The notes under the pieces are model-generated. The model was not told where the DNA came from, searched no databases, and saw only the letters and a list, made by a program, of their open reading frames with translations. A program made the position numbers and the translations under genes. Shown piece by piece: positions 16,739-27,686 of a stretch of DNA of 64,000 nucleotides; within the stretch, counting starts at the first letter, position 1; each line of letters starts with the position of its first letter. Origin of the DNA: Candidatus Cryosericum septentrionale (GTDB lineage Bacteria > Caldisericota > Caldisericia > Cryosericales > Cryosericaceae); contig NZ_QXIY01000015.1 in the NCBI RefSeq assembly GCF_003570995.1, positions 17,863 through 81,862 on the forward strand. The letters are read 5' to 3'.

Positions 16739-18415
16739 TCAAAGTTTGCCGAGGAGGGTCTGCAGGAATGTGAGCTTCATGGTGGCGTCCGCAATCAGAG
16801 TGACGAGACGGCTCGAGTACTGTGTCAGCGCAGCGGTATGAATGGTCTTGAGATACGCAGTACGTTCAGCGATGGCGGTCTTGATGTGCGCTCTGAACAG
16901 ATCAAGTGTTGCCTTGGTTGCCTTGGGCGTCTTGACCTTTCGCAGTGTCTTCAGATCTTGCTCAAGCTTATGGATGGACGTTTGCATTGTTTCCAGCATG
17001 GCACGTTCCACTTCGGTCAGCATGATTCCGTGAGAGACTGCTCTGTGCGTTGCATACTTCTGGGCGGTCTTCAAATCAGCGGTAAGTCCGGTTAGATCCT
17101 TGCCCGCCGCCTTTGCGGCTTTGACCTTGTCGCGGATGAGCTTGGCAGTGTCTCCGATTTGCTTGTACAACGCTTTCAGCGCCTTCAGCGCCTGAAGGTT
17201 TGTAACTGGAATAGCAGAAATAGTCACCACAGCAGTGGCAAGCTTGGTGACAGCACCTTCAGTATAGGTACCAGTGACGGTGGCAGTCTGAGTCGCCACT
17301 GTAGCAGCTGGGGCTGTATAAGTGCTTCCGCTGAACGTTCCAAGCGTTGCTGTGTAGGTTGCAGTAACAGTTGCGGTCGTAGCATCACTGTACGTCGCGG
17401 TCGCAACAAATGCCTGCGTAGCAGCGCCAGCAAGAGTGACCGTAGCTGGAGCAATGGCGATGCTGCTCAACAGATGGGTACCAAGAATTGTTACCATAGC
17501 GGTGGCAGTCTTGGTAAGATAGCTACCAATGACTGTGACAGTCTGAGCCGCCACTGTAGCAGCTGGGGCCGTATAAGTGCTTCCGCTGAACGTTCCAAGC
17601 GTAGCAGTGTAGGTTGCAGCAACAGTTGCGGTCGTAGCATGTCTGTACGTCGCGGTCGCAGTAAATACCTGCTGGGCACCGCCGGCAAGAGTGACTGTAG
17701 CTGGAGCAATGGCGATGCTGCTCAACGTAGGCGCAGTTGTAACGGTGATGACTTCCGTGCCTGTTTTGCCTGAAGCGTCATGGGCGGTTGCGGTCACAGT
17801 TACGGTGCCAACTCCTGTTGCTGTCAGCACGCCTGTTGAAGCACCTATTGTTGCTGTTCCAGTGCCTGCCGCTACTGACCAGGTTACAGTTGCATCAGTT
17901 GCGTTAGCTGGAAGGACCGCGGCACTCATTGCCAGGGTTCCACCATTCACTACGGTGGTTGCATTCCCCGCACCTGTTACGGCAATACTCGTTACGAGAA
18001 TAGGAGGTGCTGCAGTCGTGAACGACATGACAGCGCCTGGAGTCCAAGTAGTACCGTCACTGCACCAAGCGACGAAGTAGTACGTCGTGCTCGCTGTCAC
18101 CGCAGGGAGACCGGCAGCAGACGAAAGCAGGGCGGAGAACTGCGTACTGGCAGCGATAGTGCCAAGATCGGGCGTAGAATAAACGCCAGTCGGCAGTGTC
18201 GCGCTTGTCGTGTCGATCGTGCTCAGCGAAACCCAGAAACTGTGGCCCGCAGCAGCATCGTCACTGAGGCCGTGCAGTGTGGCATCCGTCAATGAGATGC
18301 CAGTGGCAGCTTTGGTGATAGGAGCTGCAGCTGCCTTTGCCGTACGAGCGCCGACGCCTGCGAACAGGCTGAGCACCATGGCAAGGGCGACAAATATAGA
18401 TAGGAATTTCTTCAT
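16739..18415 (-). CDS. Secreted cell-surface protein with bacterial Ig-like repeats and basic helical tail
   Basis: This 558-residue protein has a signal peptide (MKKFLSIFVALAMVLSLF, cleavage near AKAA), an N-terminal fibronectin/Big-like segment and a Big_2-like domain (VNGGTLAMSAAVLP...WSVAAGTGTATI). Two near-identical repeats of about 85 residues follow, each beginning LSSIAIAPATVTLAG. The last ~150 residues are a Lys/Ala/Leu-rich helical domain, probably coiled coil. The composition is extremely rich in Thr, Ala and Val, as in adhesins or surface-layer proteins. No LPXTG, SLH or membrane anchor is seen; the basic helical tail may bind the envelope. Function in adhesion or wall structure is inferred. 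Confidence 0.75.
   Translation of the reverse strand: MKKFLSIFVALAMVLSLFAGVGARTAKAAAAPITKAATGISLTDATLHGLSDDAAAGHSFWVSLSTIDTTSATLPTGVYSTPDLGTIAASTQFSALLSSAAGLPAVTASTTYYFVAWCSDGTTWTPGAVMSFTTAAPPILVTSIAVTGAGNATTVVNGGTLAMSAAVLPANATDATVTWSVAAGTGTATIGASTGVLTATGVGTVTVTATAHDASGKTGTEVITVTTAPTLSSIAIAPATVTLAGGAQQVFTATATYRHATTATVAATYTATLGTFSGSTYTAPAATVAAQTVTVIGSYLTKTATAMVTILGTHLLSSIAIAPATVTLAGAATQAFVATATYSDATTATVTATYTATLGTFSGSTYTAPAATVATQTATVTGTYTEGAVTKLATAVVTISAIPVTNLQALKALKALYKQIGDTAKLIRDKVKAAKAAGKDLTGLTADLKTAQKYATHRAVSHGIMLTEVERAMLETMQTSIHKLEQDLKTLRKVKTPKATKATLDLFRAHIKTAIAERTAYLKTIHTAALTQYSSRLVTLIADATMKLTFLQTLLGKL
17286..17471 (-). repeat. 186-bp direct repeat inside the surface-protein gene, distal copy
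   Basis: Nearly identical in DNA to 17541-17726, with a period of 255 bp (85 codons). It encodes the C-terminal of the two duplicated Ig-like units. Confidence 0.85.
17541..17726 (-). repeat. 186-bp direct repeat inside the surface-protein gene, proximal copy
   Basis: Partner of 17286-17471. The few differences are mostly single-base, indicating recent duplication or gene conversion within the gene. Confidence 0.85.
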
Positions 18416-18522
18416 TGTTTAATCTCCTTTTAACTTTGGTTGAATGAAGATTGTGGAATACGACCGATTGGCACAGAAACCGTGCCGCGGCAGAGCCGCT
18501 GGAGTGGACCATCTCTCAGAAG

Positions 18523-18555
18523 CGCCCCTCGCATTGAAAAAACATGCTCGGGGGA
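18523..18555. repeat. Hairpin-forming intergenic repeat, copy 1
   Basis: CGCCCCTCGCATTGA, an A-rich run and TGCTCGGGGGA make an imperfect stem-loop (CCCC with GGGG and GCATT with AATGC). An almost identical unit starts 155 bases downstream. No gene covers 18416-18630; apart from these repeats and minus-strand leader sequence I see nothing else there. Confidence 0.7.
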
Positions 18556-18630
18556 TCAGCAGAGACGCCCTCGACCGATCCGTACCCTGCTAGACGGAGC
18601 CGCAGAACGTTGGCTGTCACGAGGACTGCT

Positions 18631-18873
18631 TCAGGCCGTGCAAGCACGGCGGATTCTGGCGGCAACTCTGGGCAATACGCCCCTCGCATTGAGAAAAAAT
18701 GCTCGGGGGGAGTCCGCATTGTGCGCAAGGGACACTGCGCATCCTGCAGTGACTGATTGTCTTGTGACAACTGTTTTTGTCTCTGCGTATACTGCAGGAA
18801 TGGTCATCAGCGCCCCGATACCGACGACGACTGCCAAGATAATGCTTATCAACCCGATAGTTTTTCTTGTCAT
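18631..18873 (-). CDS. Small exported protein whose C-terminus runs into a repeat (possibly truncated)
   Basis: This 80-residue ORF has a very strong ribosome site (GGAGG, 5 bases before ATG 18873) and a clear signal peptide (MTRKTIGLISIILAVVVGIGA, cleavage near VYAET). After about 45 residues the frame enters the repeated hairpin unit at 18678-18711, and the last part encodes low-quality Arg/Ala sequence. The original C-terminus may have been replaced by repeat insertion. Alternatively it is a genuine short exported peptide. No family is recognisable. Confidence 0.55.
   Translation of the reverse strand: MTRKTIGLISIILAVVVGIGALMTIPAVYAETKTVVTRQSVTAGCAVSLAHNADSPRAFFLNARGVLPRVAARIRRACTA
18678..18711. 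repeat. Hairpin-forming repeat, copy 2
   Basis: Second copy of the 18523-18555 element, differing by a few bases, located inside the 3' part of the small exported-protein ORF. Confidence 0.7.
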
Positions 18874-18940
18874 GTGTACCTCCACAACTACAGGGTTACT
18901 TCCAAATGCACCTATTGGACTGTGAAGGTTCCGGCTATGT

Positions 18941-19348
18941 TCACGACGTGTGAGCCGTGATGGTGATATCGAGCTTGACGGCCTTGGCCAGCGTATTGTA
19001 GATCGTACTGCGCCCCAGTGCATATGACAGTAATTCCTCCGCAGCCTGTTGGGATAGATGTGCCGACCAGATGTCGACGTGATACGACGCAGTGTCGATG
19101 CAGGGAATGTTGTCGTCCCGGTGACCTCGCAACGTCATGGTCAGCTTCTCTACGGGATATCCCGACAGCCCCATCACTGCTCCCAAGTCGAGGTTCAGAC
19201 ATCCGCCCAGCGACGCCACGAGGACCTCCATCGGCCACAGGCCCTGCTTGTCGATGCCATGGCCCGTATCGAAGATCAGCTCCACGCCACGCGAGCGTGC
19301 GACCCCGAGAACCTCGTCTACCCTCTCGAACTCCAGCTCGATGTCCAC
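18941..19348 (-). CDS. OsmC/Ohr-family protein
   Basis: This 135-residue protein has the OsmC-fold core: GLWPMEVLVASLGGCLNLDL near residues 36-55 (the peroxidatic-type Cys in LGGC) and a C-terminal helix-strand segment RSTIYNTLAKAVKLDITI. It lacks an obvious second cysteine at the usual downstream position, so peroxidase activity is not assured; many OsmC proteins of this short type are uncharacterised. The gene is divergent from the serine hydrolase at 19497. No leader-type ribosome site is obvious upstream, and the ATG at 19348 is the only sensible start. Confidence 0.8.
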   Translation of the reverse strand: MDIELEFERVDEVLGVARSRGVELIFDTGHGIDKQGLWPMEVLVASLGGCLNLDLGAVMGLSGYPVEKLTMTLRGHRDDNIPCIDTASYHVDIWSAHLSQQAAEELLSYALGRSTIYNTLAKAVKLDITITAHTS

Positions 19349-19484
19349 GAACGACCTCCCAGCACGTAGGCGTTTCTAAACTAATCCTACTATGATTCGG
19401 CTTCTCCTGCAACGGCCGAATCTCCCAGGCGGGATTTGAGACGCGCGAGAGGTTTCTCTGAAGAAGTTCCTGTTGATCCAGTGG

Positions 19485-19490
19485 TACAAT
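19485..19490 (+). promoter_or_regulatory. -10 box immediately before the serine-hydrolase start (leaderless geometry)
   Basis: TG-G-TACAAT (extended -10) ends six bases before ATG 19497, with no Shine-Dalgarno sequence between. The transcription start would fall on or next to the start codon. The -35 region is weak. Confidence 0.4.
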
Positions 19491-19496
19491 AAACAA

Positions 19497-20735
19497 ATGA
19501 GCAGACGTACGGGGCGCGGATGGATAAGCATGGCGGTTGTGGCGCTGGTCGCAACAGCGGTGGTCTTCGCTGGGCCAGTTCCGCGCACCGACGCTCCCAC
19601 CCGACTCCGCCCGGACATCGTCATTCCCCGGCGGCCCACCTCGCTAGAGTTGGACGCTCCCACCCGACTCCGCCCGGACATCGTCATTCCCGCGCGGCCG
19701 ACGGCGTTACAGCGGGACGTTGTGACCCTCCGTGAGACGTATCATCTTCCCGCCCTTGAACTATGTGTCATTGATGTAAACGGGATCGTCGATGTCGCTA
19801 CCGATGGCGTGCGCAAGGCTGGCGGTACAGACGCGGTCACATCCAAGGATCTGTTCCATCTAGGCTCGATGACCAAGGCCATGACAGCGACAATGCTGGC
19901 GACGCTGGTCCAGGAGGGGAAACTCAGCTGGGACATGACCATGGCACAGGCGTTCCCTGCCATTGCATCCGTCATGGATTCACGATACAAGAACGTGACG
20001 CTGGAACAGTTACTGACCCACACATCGGGGCTGGCAGACTACACGACGGATCCCGAATGGGCGAGCATCCCCCCGTTCACCGGGACGCCGGCGCAGCAGC
20101 GGCAGGCATTTGCACGCATGCTTCTGACGCGCCCGCCCATCGGCCCGGCAGGTGTCTATCGGTACTCCAATGCTGGATACGCCGTGGCCGTAGCGATCGC
20201 CGAGCGGGTGACGGGCAAAACATGGGAGCAACTGATGCAGCAGCGTGTGTTCGGTCCGCTGAAGATACGAGCCGCGTATGGCTGGCCACTTCTGTGCGGT
20301 GACGACGAACCTTGGGGCCACCGCATCAAGAACGGCGTGGTCACGCCGCATAATCCCTCGGATCACTACAGGGTGCCCACTGTCCTCGCCCCGGCAGGCG
20401 ACGTCAGCATGTCCATCCTGGATTACAGCGTCTTCGCCCGCCTGCACCTGGCAGGACTCGAGAATATCGACGGGAGCGTGCTGTCGGCGGCGGACATCCA
20501 GCGCCTGCACGAGCCTGTGCTCGAATACAGCTGTGGATGGCACGAGGAGCTGATCGATGGCATTCCGACGAGCTGGCACCGCGGGAGCTGTGACACCTTC
20601 GACACGTTCGTGCTGCTGCAGCCCTCGCGGGACATCGGCGTGATCGTCTTCACCAATGCCGACGGTGACAATAAGGCAGCGAACGCGTTGTTTGCCGAGA
20701 TGCCCAAGCTTGCCGGGCTTTATGCAAGACAGTAA
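19497..20735 (+). CDS. Exported serine hydrolase, beta-lactamase class C / PBP4* family
   Basis: This 412-residue protein has an N-terminal hydrophobic signal segment, then a duplicated 21-residue Pro/Arg-rich stretch (DAPTRLRPDIVIP twice), then the beta-lactamase-fold domain. Motifs are SMTK (SxxK nucleophile and base, ~residue 124), YSN near residue 225 as the Tyr-x-Asn motif, and HRGS near residue 362 in place of the usual [K/H]xG triad. It probably acts outside the membrane as a D-alanyl or ester hydrolase; true beta-lactamase activity is not implied. ATG 19497 is chosen because translation from TTG 19473 would begin inside the likely promoter. Confidence 0.82.
   Translation: MSRRTGRGWISMAVVALVATAVVFAGPVPRTDAPTRLRPDIVIPRRPTSLELDAPTRLRPDIVIPARPTALQRDVVTLRETYHLPALELCVIDVNGIVDVATDGVRKAGGTDAVTSKDLFHLGSMTKAMTATMLATLVQEGKLSWDMTMAQAFPAIASVMDSRYKNVTLEQLLTHTSGLADYTTDPEWASIPPFTGTPAQQRQAFARMLLTRPPIGPAGVYRYSNAGYAVAVAIAERVTGKTWEQLMQQRVFGPLKIRAAYGWPLLCGDDEPWGHRIKNGVVTPHNPSDHYRVPTVLAPAGDVSMSILDYSVFARLHLAGLENIDGSVLSAADIQRLHEPVLEYSCGWHEELIDGIPTSWHRGSCDTFDTFVLLQPSRDIGVIVFTNADGDNKAANALFAEMPKLAGLYARQ
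19590..19692 (+). repeat. In-frame 63-bp tandem duplication in the serine-hydrolase linker
   Basis: GACGCTCCCACCCGACTCCG and the following ~20 bases occur at 19590 and again at 19653, exactly 63 bases (21 codons) apart. The protein therefore carries two copies of a Pro/Arg-rich segment just after the signal sequence. Confidence 0.85.
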
Positions 20736-20787
20736 GGCCCGCCATGTGTTGTGCCGGAACGGCGGCCTGTCCGACATCGCGGATCTG

Positions 20788-22728
20788 TCAGGACCCGCTA
20801 TCAGTTTCTGGCGACTCCAGTTCGGTGCGCCGTCGGTTCTGGAGATAATGTAACAGCACCGCGACGTCGGCGGGGCGGACACCACTGAGGCGGGACGCCT
20901 GGCCCAGGGTCTGCGGCTTCGCTGTCACCATGCGTTCGCGCCCTTCCTTTGACAGGGACGGTACCAGTGCAAGGTCCACGTCTCCGGGGATGGCGTAGCC
21001 CTCGAGCTGAGACAAGTCGCGCACCTTGGCCTGCTGGCGGACGATGTAGCCCTCGTACTTCACCTCGGTCTCTAGCTCCTCCAGCAGTTCGTCGTCGACG
21101 TCTGCGAGGTCGGGGGCTAGGGTGATCAGGTCCTTCTTCCAGAAGTCCTGGCGCTTCAGCAGCGTGGCAAACGACGTCGGCGTCTGGATGGGGCCAACGC
21201 CAAGGGCGGCAAGCCTTCCCAGCGTCGGGCCGTCCGGGTTCAGCATACGGGCCCGCAGGACCTCCTTGAGGCGGTCCAGTTCCTGCTGCTTGTACACGAC
21301 ACGCTGATAGGCGGCATCGTCGATGATGCCCAGTTCATGGGCGAGAGGCGTCAGGCGCAGGTCGGCGTTGTCTTCCCGCAGGATGAGGCGGTATTCACAG
21401 TGACTGGGTGTGATGCGGTACGGTTCGACGAGCTCCTTGGTCGTGAGGTCATCCACCAGCACACCCAGGTAGCCGTCCGAACGCCGCAGGACGAAGGGAT
21501 CACGCCCCCTGACCTTCTGAGCAGCATTGATACCGGCGATGATGCCCTGACCCGCCGCCTCGTCGTACCCGGTCGTACCGTTGATCTGACCGGCCAGGAA
21601 CAGGCCCTCGACGCGCTTTGATTCCAGTGTCAGCTTCAGCTCTTGCGGGTTGACGTAATCGTAGGCGATGGCGTAGGCAGGCCGCATGATCTCCACGTGC
21701 TCCATGCCGGGGATGGTGCGCAGGATCTCCTCCTGCATCGGCAGAGGAACACTCATATACATGCCCTGCACGTACATCTCGCTGGTGCTGCGGCCTTCCT
21801 GCTCAAGGAACAGCTGGTGCCGCGTCTTGTCGGGATACCACCGGACCTTCTCCTCGATGCTGGGACAGGTGCGTGGGCCGACATGTACCATGAGTCCCAT
21901 GACGGATGGCGACAGGTGCATGTACTTGCGAGTGACGTCGATGGTCTGCGGGTTGGTCCAGTTGAGGTAGCTGGGCAACTGGTGCTCCCAGACGCGCGGT
22001 TTGCTGCGGAACGACCAGTGCAGAGGGGTACTGTCACCCTCCTCGAGCACGAACTTGGTCAGGTCCACACTCCGCTTGTCGATGCGCGGTGTCGTGCCCG
22101 TGTTGAAGCGCTGGACATCGAAACCCAGCTCCCGGAGTGAGTCGCTGATGCCACTGCTGGCGAAGTCCCATGCACGTCCGGCAGGGATGGCGATGTCGCT
22201 GATGTGGATGACGCCGCCCAGGTACGTGCCAGTCGTCAGGATGACCGTGTCCGCCTCGTAGGGGACGCGATAATTGGTGACGACGCCCACGACGTGACCT
22301 GACTGCGTCAGCAGGCGCTCCACGCGTTCCTGCTTGAGCGTCAGGTTTGGCTGGTCCTCCAGCACTTGCTTCATGCTGGCGCTGTATTGCCACTTGTCGC
22401 ACTGGGTGCGCACACTCTGCACTGCGCGCCCCTTGGAGGTGTTGAGCAGCTTGATCTGGGTCAGGGCCCGTTCGGCGTTGAGGCCCATTTCGCCGCCCAA
22501 GGCGTCGACTTCCCGCACGACCTGTGCCTTGCCGGGGCCGCCGATGGCCGGGTTGCACGGCATCCACGCGATCGCGTCCATGGAGCCGGTCAGGACTAGA
22601 ACGCTCAGCCCGGCACGTGCGGCTACCAGCGCCGCTTCGCAGCCGGCATGACCTGCCCCGACGACAATGCAGTCGTATCTGCTGCCTCCACTGAACTCGT
22701 TCTGTCCACGCTGGTCCTGTTCGCTCAT
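20788..22728 (-). CDS. mnmG: tRNA uridine 5-carboxymethylaminomethyl modification enzyme MnmG
   Basis: This 646-residue protein has the FAD motif [19 protein letters not shown] and the MnmG signatures [22 protein letters not shown] and [15 protein letters not shown]. It also has [23 protein letters not shown], and the C-terminal helical domain ends in the [16 protein letters not shown] form. With MnmE it installs the cmnm5 group on wobble uridine of certain tRNAs. GGGGAT lies 6 bases before ATG 22728; an earlier in-frame ATG at 22746 has no ribosome site. No mnmE is visible nearby. Sequence is complete and intact. Confidence 0.96.
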   Translation of the reverse strand: MSEQDQRGQNEFSGGSRYDCIVVGAGHAGCEAALVAARAGLSVLVLTGSMDAIAWMPCNPAIGGPGKAQVVREVDALGGEMGLNAERALTQIKLLNTSKGRAVQSVRTQCDKWQYSASMKQVLEDQPNLTLKQERVERLLTQSGHVVGVVTNYRVPYEADTVILTTGTYLGGVIHISDIAIPAGRAWDFASSGISDSLRELGFDVQRFNTGTTPRIDKRSVDLTKFVLEEGDSTPLHWSFRSKPRVWEHQLPSYLNWTNPQTIDVTRKYMHLSPSVMGLMVHVGPRTCPSIEEKVRWYPDKTRHQLFLEQEGRSTSEMYVQGMYMSVPLPMQEEILRTIPGMEHVEIMRPAYAIAYDYVNPQELKLTLESKRVEGLFLAGQINGTTGYDEAAGQGIIAGINAAQKVRGRDPFVLRRSDGYLGVLVDDLTTKELVEPYRITPSHCEYRLILREDNADLRLTPLAHELGIIDDAAYQRVVYKQQELDRLKEVLRARMLNPDGPTLGRLAALGVGPIQTPTSFATLLKRQDFWKKDLITLAPDLADVDDELLEELETEVKYEGYIVRQQAKVRDLSQLEGYAIPGDVDLALVPSLSKEGRERMVTAKPQTLGQASRLSGVRPADVAVLLHYLQNRRRTELESPETDSGS

Positions 22729-22847
22729 CGGTTCATCCCCCGTCATGATATGAACATAGCATACCACGACTTGCGCAGGCATTGTGCGAGCACGAAAGAT
22801 CTCGTCTCCTGTTTTGCAACAGCGCTCCTGTTCACTGATGCGATACG

Positions 22848-22874
22848 CAAAACCCCGTCGCAGTCGCGGCAGGG
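22848..22874 (-). terminator. Intrinsic terminator of the sugar ABC ATPase gene
   Basis: On the minus strand, CCCTGCCGC/GCGACGGGG (one mismatch, 4-base loop) is followed by TTTTGCG. Between it and the stop codon another long dyad, TGTAAC...GTTACA (22882-22924), encloses an inner hairpin. Confidence 0.65.
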
Positions 22875-22925
22875 TTGGGAGTGTAACACTCTCGCAGGAA
22901 CGGAACCGTCCCGAGAAAGTTACAG

Positions 22926-24343
<1,418 letters not shown>

Positions 24344-26716
24344 TCATTTAACTCTTATTGATGTAAAAAATCTCTTTACATTGCTTATTTCTGTTGCTTC
24401 GCCGGTTATTTCAAATTCCCCCGTTGACTGGATGTCCTCCGAAGAACTCCCTGCCATAACTTTTATGGTTCCAGGTTCTACAACATACTTCATGTCTTTG
24501 TTGTAGAAGCCCAACTGAGCTATCGACAGAATAAACGTAATCGTCTTCTTCTCACCCGGCTTCAAAGTGACCCTCTTAAAACCCTTCAATTCTTTTACAG
24601 GTCTTGTTATCTCAGACTGCATATCATTGACATACAGCTGCACAATCTCATCTCCCGTATGGGATCCGGTATTCTTTACATCAACGCTTATTTCAACTTG
24701 ACCGTCCCAGGACGTACTTTTTGGAATAATAACCATATTGTTATATTCAAAACTGGTATAACTGAGACCATAACCAAATGGAAACAGCGGTTTGCTACTC
24801 ATCTCGACATAATCACCTTTCCAATGGGAACGGCCGCCGGAGGGTTTGTGATTATAATAGACCGGTACCTGACCCACAGACCTTGGAAAGGATATGGGCA
24901 GTTTGCCTCCGGGATTATAATCTCCGAAAAGGATGTCGGCTACCGCACAGGCTCCTTCTTCACCGGGCAGCCATGCTTCCAGTACCGCCGGTATATTTTC
25001 AGCAATCCATTTGATGGATAAAGGCCTGCCGTTGATAAGCACAACGATCACTGGGGTGCCAGTTTCATAAACAGCTCTTACAAGTTCCTCTTGTATCCCT
25101 GGTAGGTTAAGACAGGCCCTGTCTCTAGACTCTCCACTTGTACAATCTTCAACAAGTCCGGACTTGTCACCCACAACCACAACTGCCACTTCCGATTTTT
25201 TCGCAGCTTCAATGGCTTCAGTAAAACCATCTCTGGAATCATTTCGCACATCACAGCCCTTTGCATAGTGAACCGTAGTATCTCTGGAGACTCTATCCTT
25301 TATTCCCTTCAATATGCTGGAGATTGGCACAAAGCTGTCAATCAATTCCAATTTTTCAGGCACAGGGGTATTGAATACTTCTGTATTCTTGCTCATCTCA
25401 ATGAGTGCTTCCACATGGCAGGGGTATGCATAATCCCCGATGATATTTCTCACAGTATCCGCATTTGGCCCGATTACAGCAATTGATGCAATATCTTTCC
25501 TGATGGGAAGTAAATCTCCTTGGTTTTTTAGAAGCACAATGGACTTTTGTGCTATTTCGTGTGCAAGTGCCCTCTGCTTTGGTGTATCAAATACCTTAGC
25601 GGCTTTTTCTTCATCCACATAGGGGTTTTCAAAAAGCCCCAGTAAAAATTTGATTTTGAGTATCCTCATAACCGCTGTGTCAATCACCGACTCCTTCACC
25701 AAACCCTTTTCCACCACAGCCTTCAATGATTTTCCGTAGCAGTCGGTGCTCGGGAGTTCCACATCGATGCCGGACTCAAGGGCCAGCTTGGCCGCATGAT
25801 CCTTGTCTTTTGCGACATGGTGATAGTCATAGAGCATATTGATGCCGAAATAATCGGATACCAGCAGCCCGTCGAAGCCCCATTGATTTCTCAGGATATC
25901 CGTTAAAAGCTCTTTTGAACTATGACAGGGAATGCCATCCAGTTCATGGTATCCTGCCATGATGGAGGCAATCCCGGCTTCTTTCACAGCCGCTTCGAAA
26001 GGCATCAAGAATACCTCGCGCATTTCTCTTTGGGAAATATCTGCCGGTGCCCAGTTCATTCCTCCTTCTGATATACCATACCCGACAAAGTGTTTTCCAG
26101 TTGCCATGACCCCCTGCTTCCAGTCACTATCCTGAATTCCCTTTATATAGGATGTCCCCATCTTCGAAACAAGGTAGGGGTCTTCTCCAAAAGTTTCTTC
26201 CACCCTTCCCCACCTTGCATCCCTGGAAACATCTAATACAGGAGCAAGAGCTTGATGGGCACCCACCGATCTCATTTGCTCTTTTATAACCGCACCCATT
26301 TCCTCTGCCAATTTAGAGTCCCAGGTGCTGGCTACTCCTATGGTCTGGGGGAAACAGGTGGCCCCTTTGGCCATATACCCGCTACAGGCTTCTTCATGGA
26401 TGATAGCCGGAACACCAAGACGGGTATTTGCAACCAGATACCTCTGTATTTGATTTGCCATTCTGGCAGAAACCGTTGGATCAAAATTACTTGCTCCGCC
26501 AAGACGGGTTATTTGCCCAATACCGTGACCCATTAGGCTATCGGCCTTGTTATCTGAAAACTGTTTTCCCTCCAATATTTCATATACCCAAATACCGCTG
26601 AGTTGAGCAATTTTCTCATCCAGGGTCATAAGGGACAAAAGATTCTTCACTCTTTTTTTAACCGGTTGATTTGCATCTAGATAAGATTCCTTTTGTATAT
26701 CGCGTTGTTTTGCCAT
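24344..26716 (-). CDS. Glycoside hydrolase family 3 beta-glucosidase/xylosidase-like enzyme
   Basis: This 790-residue cytoplasmic enzyme has no signal peptide. The GH3 N-terminal barrel shows VPAIIHEEACSGY, APVLDVSRDARWGRVEETFGEDP, GKHFVGYG and the nucleophile Asp in GLLVSDYFGI (~residue 287). The GH3 C-terminal domain includes VIGPNAD and LVEDCTSGESRDR, and a fibronectin III-like domain at about residues 670-760 has the GDEIVQLYV form. Such enzymes hydrolyse imported beta-glucosides or xylosides. The gene is visibly AT-rich compared with the host and sits directly downstream of two sugar permeases, which together look like an acquired glycoside-utilisation operon. AAGGAG precedes ATG 26716. 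Confidence 0.93.
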   Translation of the reverse strand: MAKQRDIQKESYLDANQPVKKRVKNLLSLMTLDEKIAQLSGIWVYEILEGKQFSDNKADSLMGHGIGQITRLGGASNFDPTVSARMANQIQRYLVANTRLGVPAIIHEEACSGYMAKGATCFPQTIGVASTWDSKLAEEMGAVIKEQMRSVGAHQALAPVLDVSRDARWGRVEETFGEDPYLVSKMGTSYIKGIQDSDWKQGVMATGKHFVGYGISEGGMNWAPADISQREMREVFLMPFEAAVKEAGIASIMAGYHELDGIPCHSSKELLTDILRNQWGFDGLLVSDYFGINMLYDYHHVAKDKDHAAKLALESGIDVELPSTDCYGKSLKAVVEKGLVKESVIDTAVMRILKIKFLLGLFENPYVDEEKAAKVFDTPKQRALAHEIAQKSIVLLKNQGDLLPIRKDIASIAVIGPNADTVRNIIGDYAYPCHVEALIEMSKNTEVFNTPVPEKLELIDSFVPISSILKGIKDRVSRDTTVHYAKGCDVRNDSRDGFTEAIEAAKKSEVAVVVVGDKSGLVEDCTSGESRDRACLNLPGIQEELVRAVYETGTPVIVVLINGRPLSIKWIAENIPAVLEAWLPGEEGACAVADILFGDYNPGGKLPISFPRSVGQVPVYYNHKPSGGRSHWKGDYVEMSSKPLFPFGYGLSYTSFEYNNMVIIPKSTSWDGQVEISVDVKNTGSHTGDEIVQLYVNDMQSEITRPVKELKGFKRVTLKPGEKKTITFILSIAQLGFYNKDMKYVVEPGTIKVMAGSSSEDIQSTGEFEITGEATEISNVKRFFTSIRVK

Positions 26717-26810
26717 TCTAATAGCTCCTTACATATATAAAATTATCCCATATGACTTTCTCAGGCAGAGCCCACGGTTTGTTAAAAATCCGGTGTTTTA
26801 CGCAAGATAC

Positions 26811-27668
26811 CTAACCTTTGAGGGCGCCTGCAGTAAGGCCGGAAACAAGCTGCCGCTCCGCTAAGAGATAGAAGATGACCGCTGGCACCGCGGACAAGGT
26901 TACGAAAGCCGCTACCAACGCCAAATTCACTCCATATTCACCCTGGAACTGCATCGTGCCGAGGGGTAGAGTCCAAAGCGAGTTCTTATCTATCAACACT
27001 AGAGGTACGAGCAAATCGTTCCAACTGGTAACCATAGTTAAAGATGCAATCGCCGCCAGAGCTGGACGCGATAGTGGGAGCAGGATGCGCCAGAAAAAGC
27101 CAAAGGTACTACAACCGTCTATGTAAGCAGCTTCTTGTAACTCATAAGGTACGGACTCGAAAGAGGTGCGTAGAATTATGATACAGATGGAAAGCTGAAA
27201 TGCCATTTGAACCAGGACTACTCCCAAAAGATTGTTAGTCAATCCTATTTGGCGCACCACAAGATATACCGGCAAAATTGCAATAGTAATGGGGAACATG
27301 AGGCCCAGGGTAAGAAAATTAAGGACTATACTCTGGCCACGGAATTTCATGCGGGAAAACACAAAGGCAGCCATGCTGGAAATTATTACCACGCCAGCCG
27401 TTGCCGCCAGCATTACTAGTAAACTATTGCGCAGCATGGACCAAAAAATTGGCATGCTTAAAACTTTGGCGAAGTTTTCCCAGTTCGGGGGAATGGGAAT
27501 AGTGTAAGGATGGGTTATAAACTCACCGCGCGTCTTGAGTGCTCCGAAAATAATCATCACAATAGGCACAATTATAAACAGTGCGGCAAAAATAAGGATA
27601 AGATACTGAAAAAACCTTGGGAGATTTTTTTTAAGAGTTCTGCGTCGGTATGAATAATTATCTGACAT
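26811..27668 (-). CDS. Carbohydrate ABC transporter permease (MalG type, CUT1)
   Basis: This 285-residue membrane protein has six predicted helices and the cytoplasmic EAA loop EAAYIDGCSTFGFFWRILLP near residue 190, which docks to the ATPase. The C-terminus is the MalG-like QLVSGLTAGALKG. It pairs with the upstream MalF-type permease 18 bases away. The gene is AT-rich like its neighbours. The substrate is presumably a beta-linked oligosaccharide, judged from the GH3 gene. Confidence 0.92.
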   Translation of the reverse strand: MSDNYSYRRRTLKKNLPRFFQYLILIFAALFIIVPIVMIIFGALKTRGEFITHPYTIPIPPNWENFAKVLSMPIFWSMLRNSLLVMLAATAGVVIISSMAAFVFSRMKFRGQSIVLNFLTLGLMFPITIAILPVYLVVRQIGLTNNLLGVVLVQMAFQLSICIIILRTSFESVPYELQEAAYIDGCSTFGFFWRILLPLSRPALAAIASLTMVTSWNDLLVPLVLIDKNSLWTLPLGTMQFQGEYGVNLALVAAFVTLSAVPAVIFYLLAERQLVSGLTAGALKG

Positions 27669-27686
27669 AAACTAATCCTTTCTAAT

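Noticed and set aside
18516..18770. An 84-codon minus-strand frame across both hairpin repeats
   Set aside because: Both ends are encoded by copies of the repeat, there is no ribosome site, and it overlaps the better-supported small exported protein.
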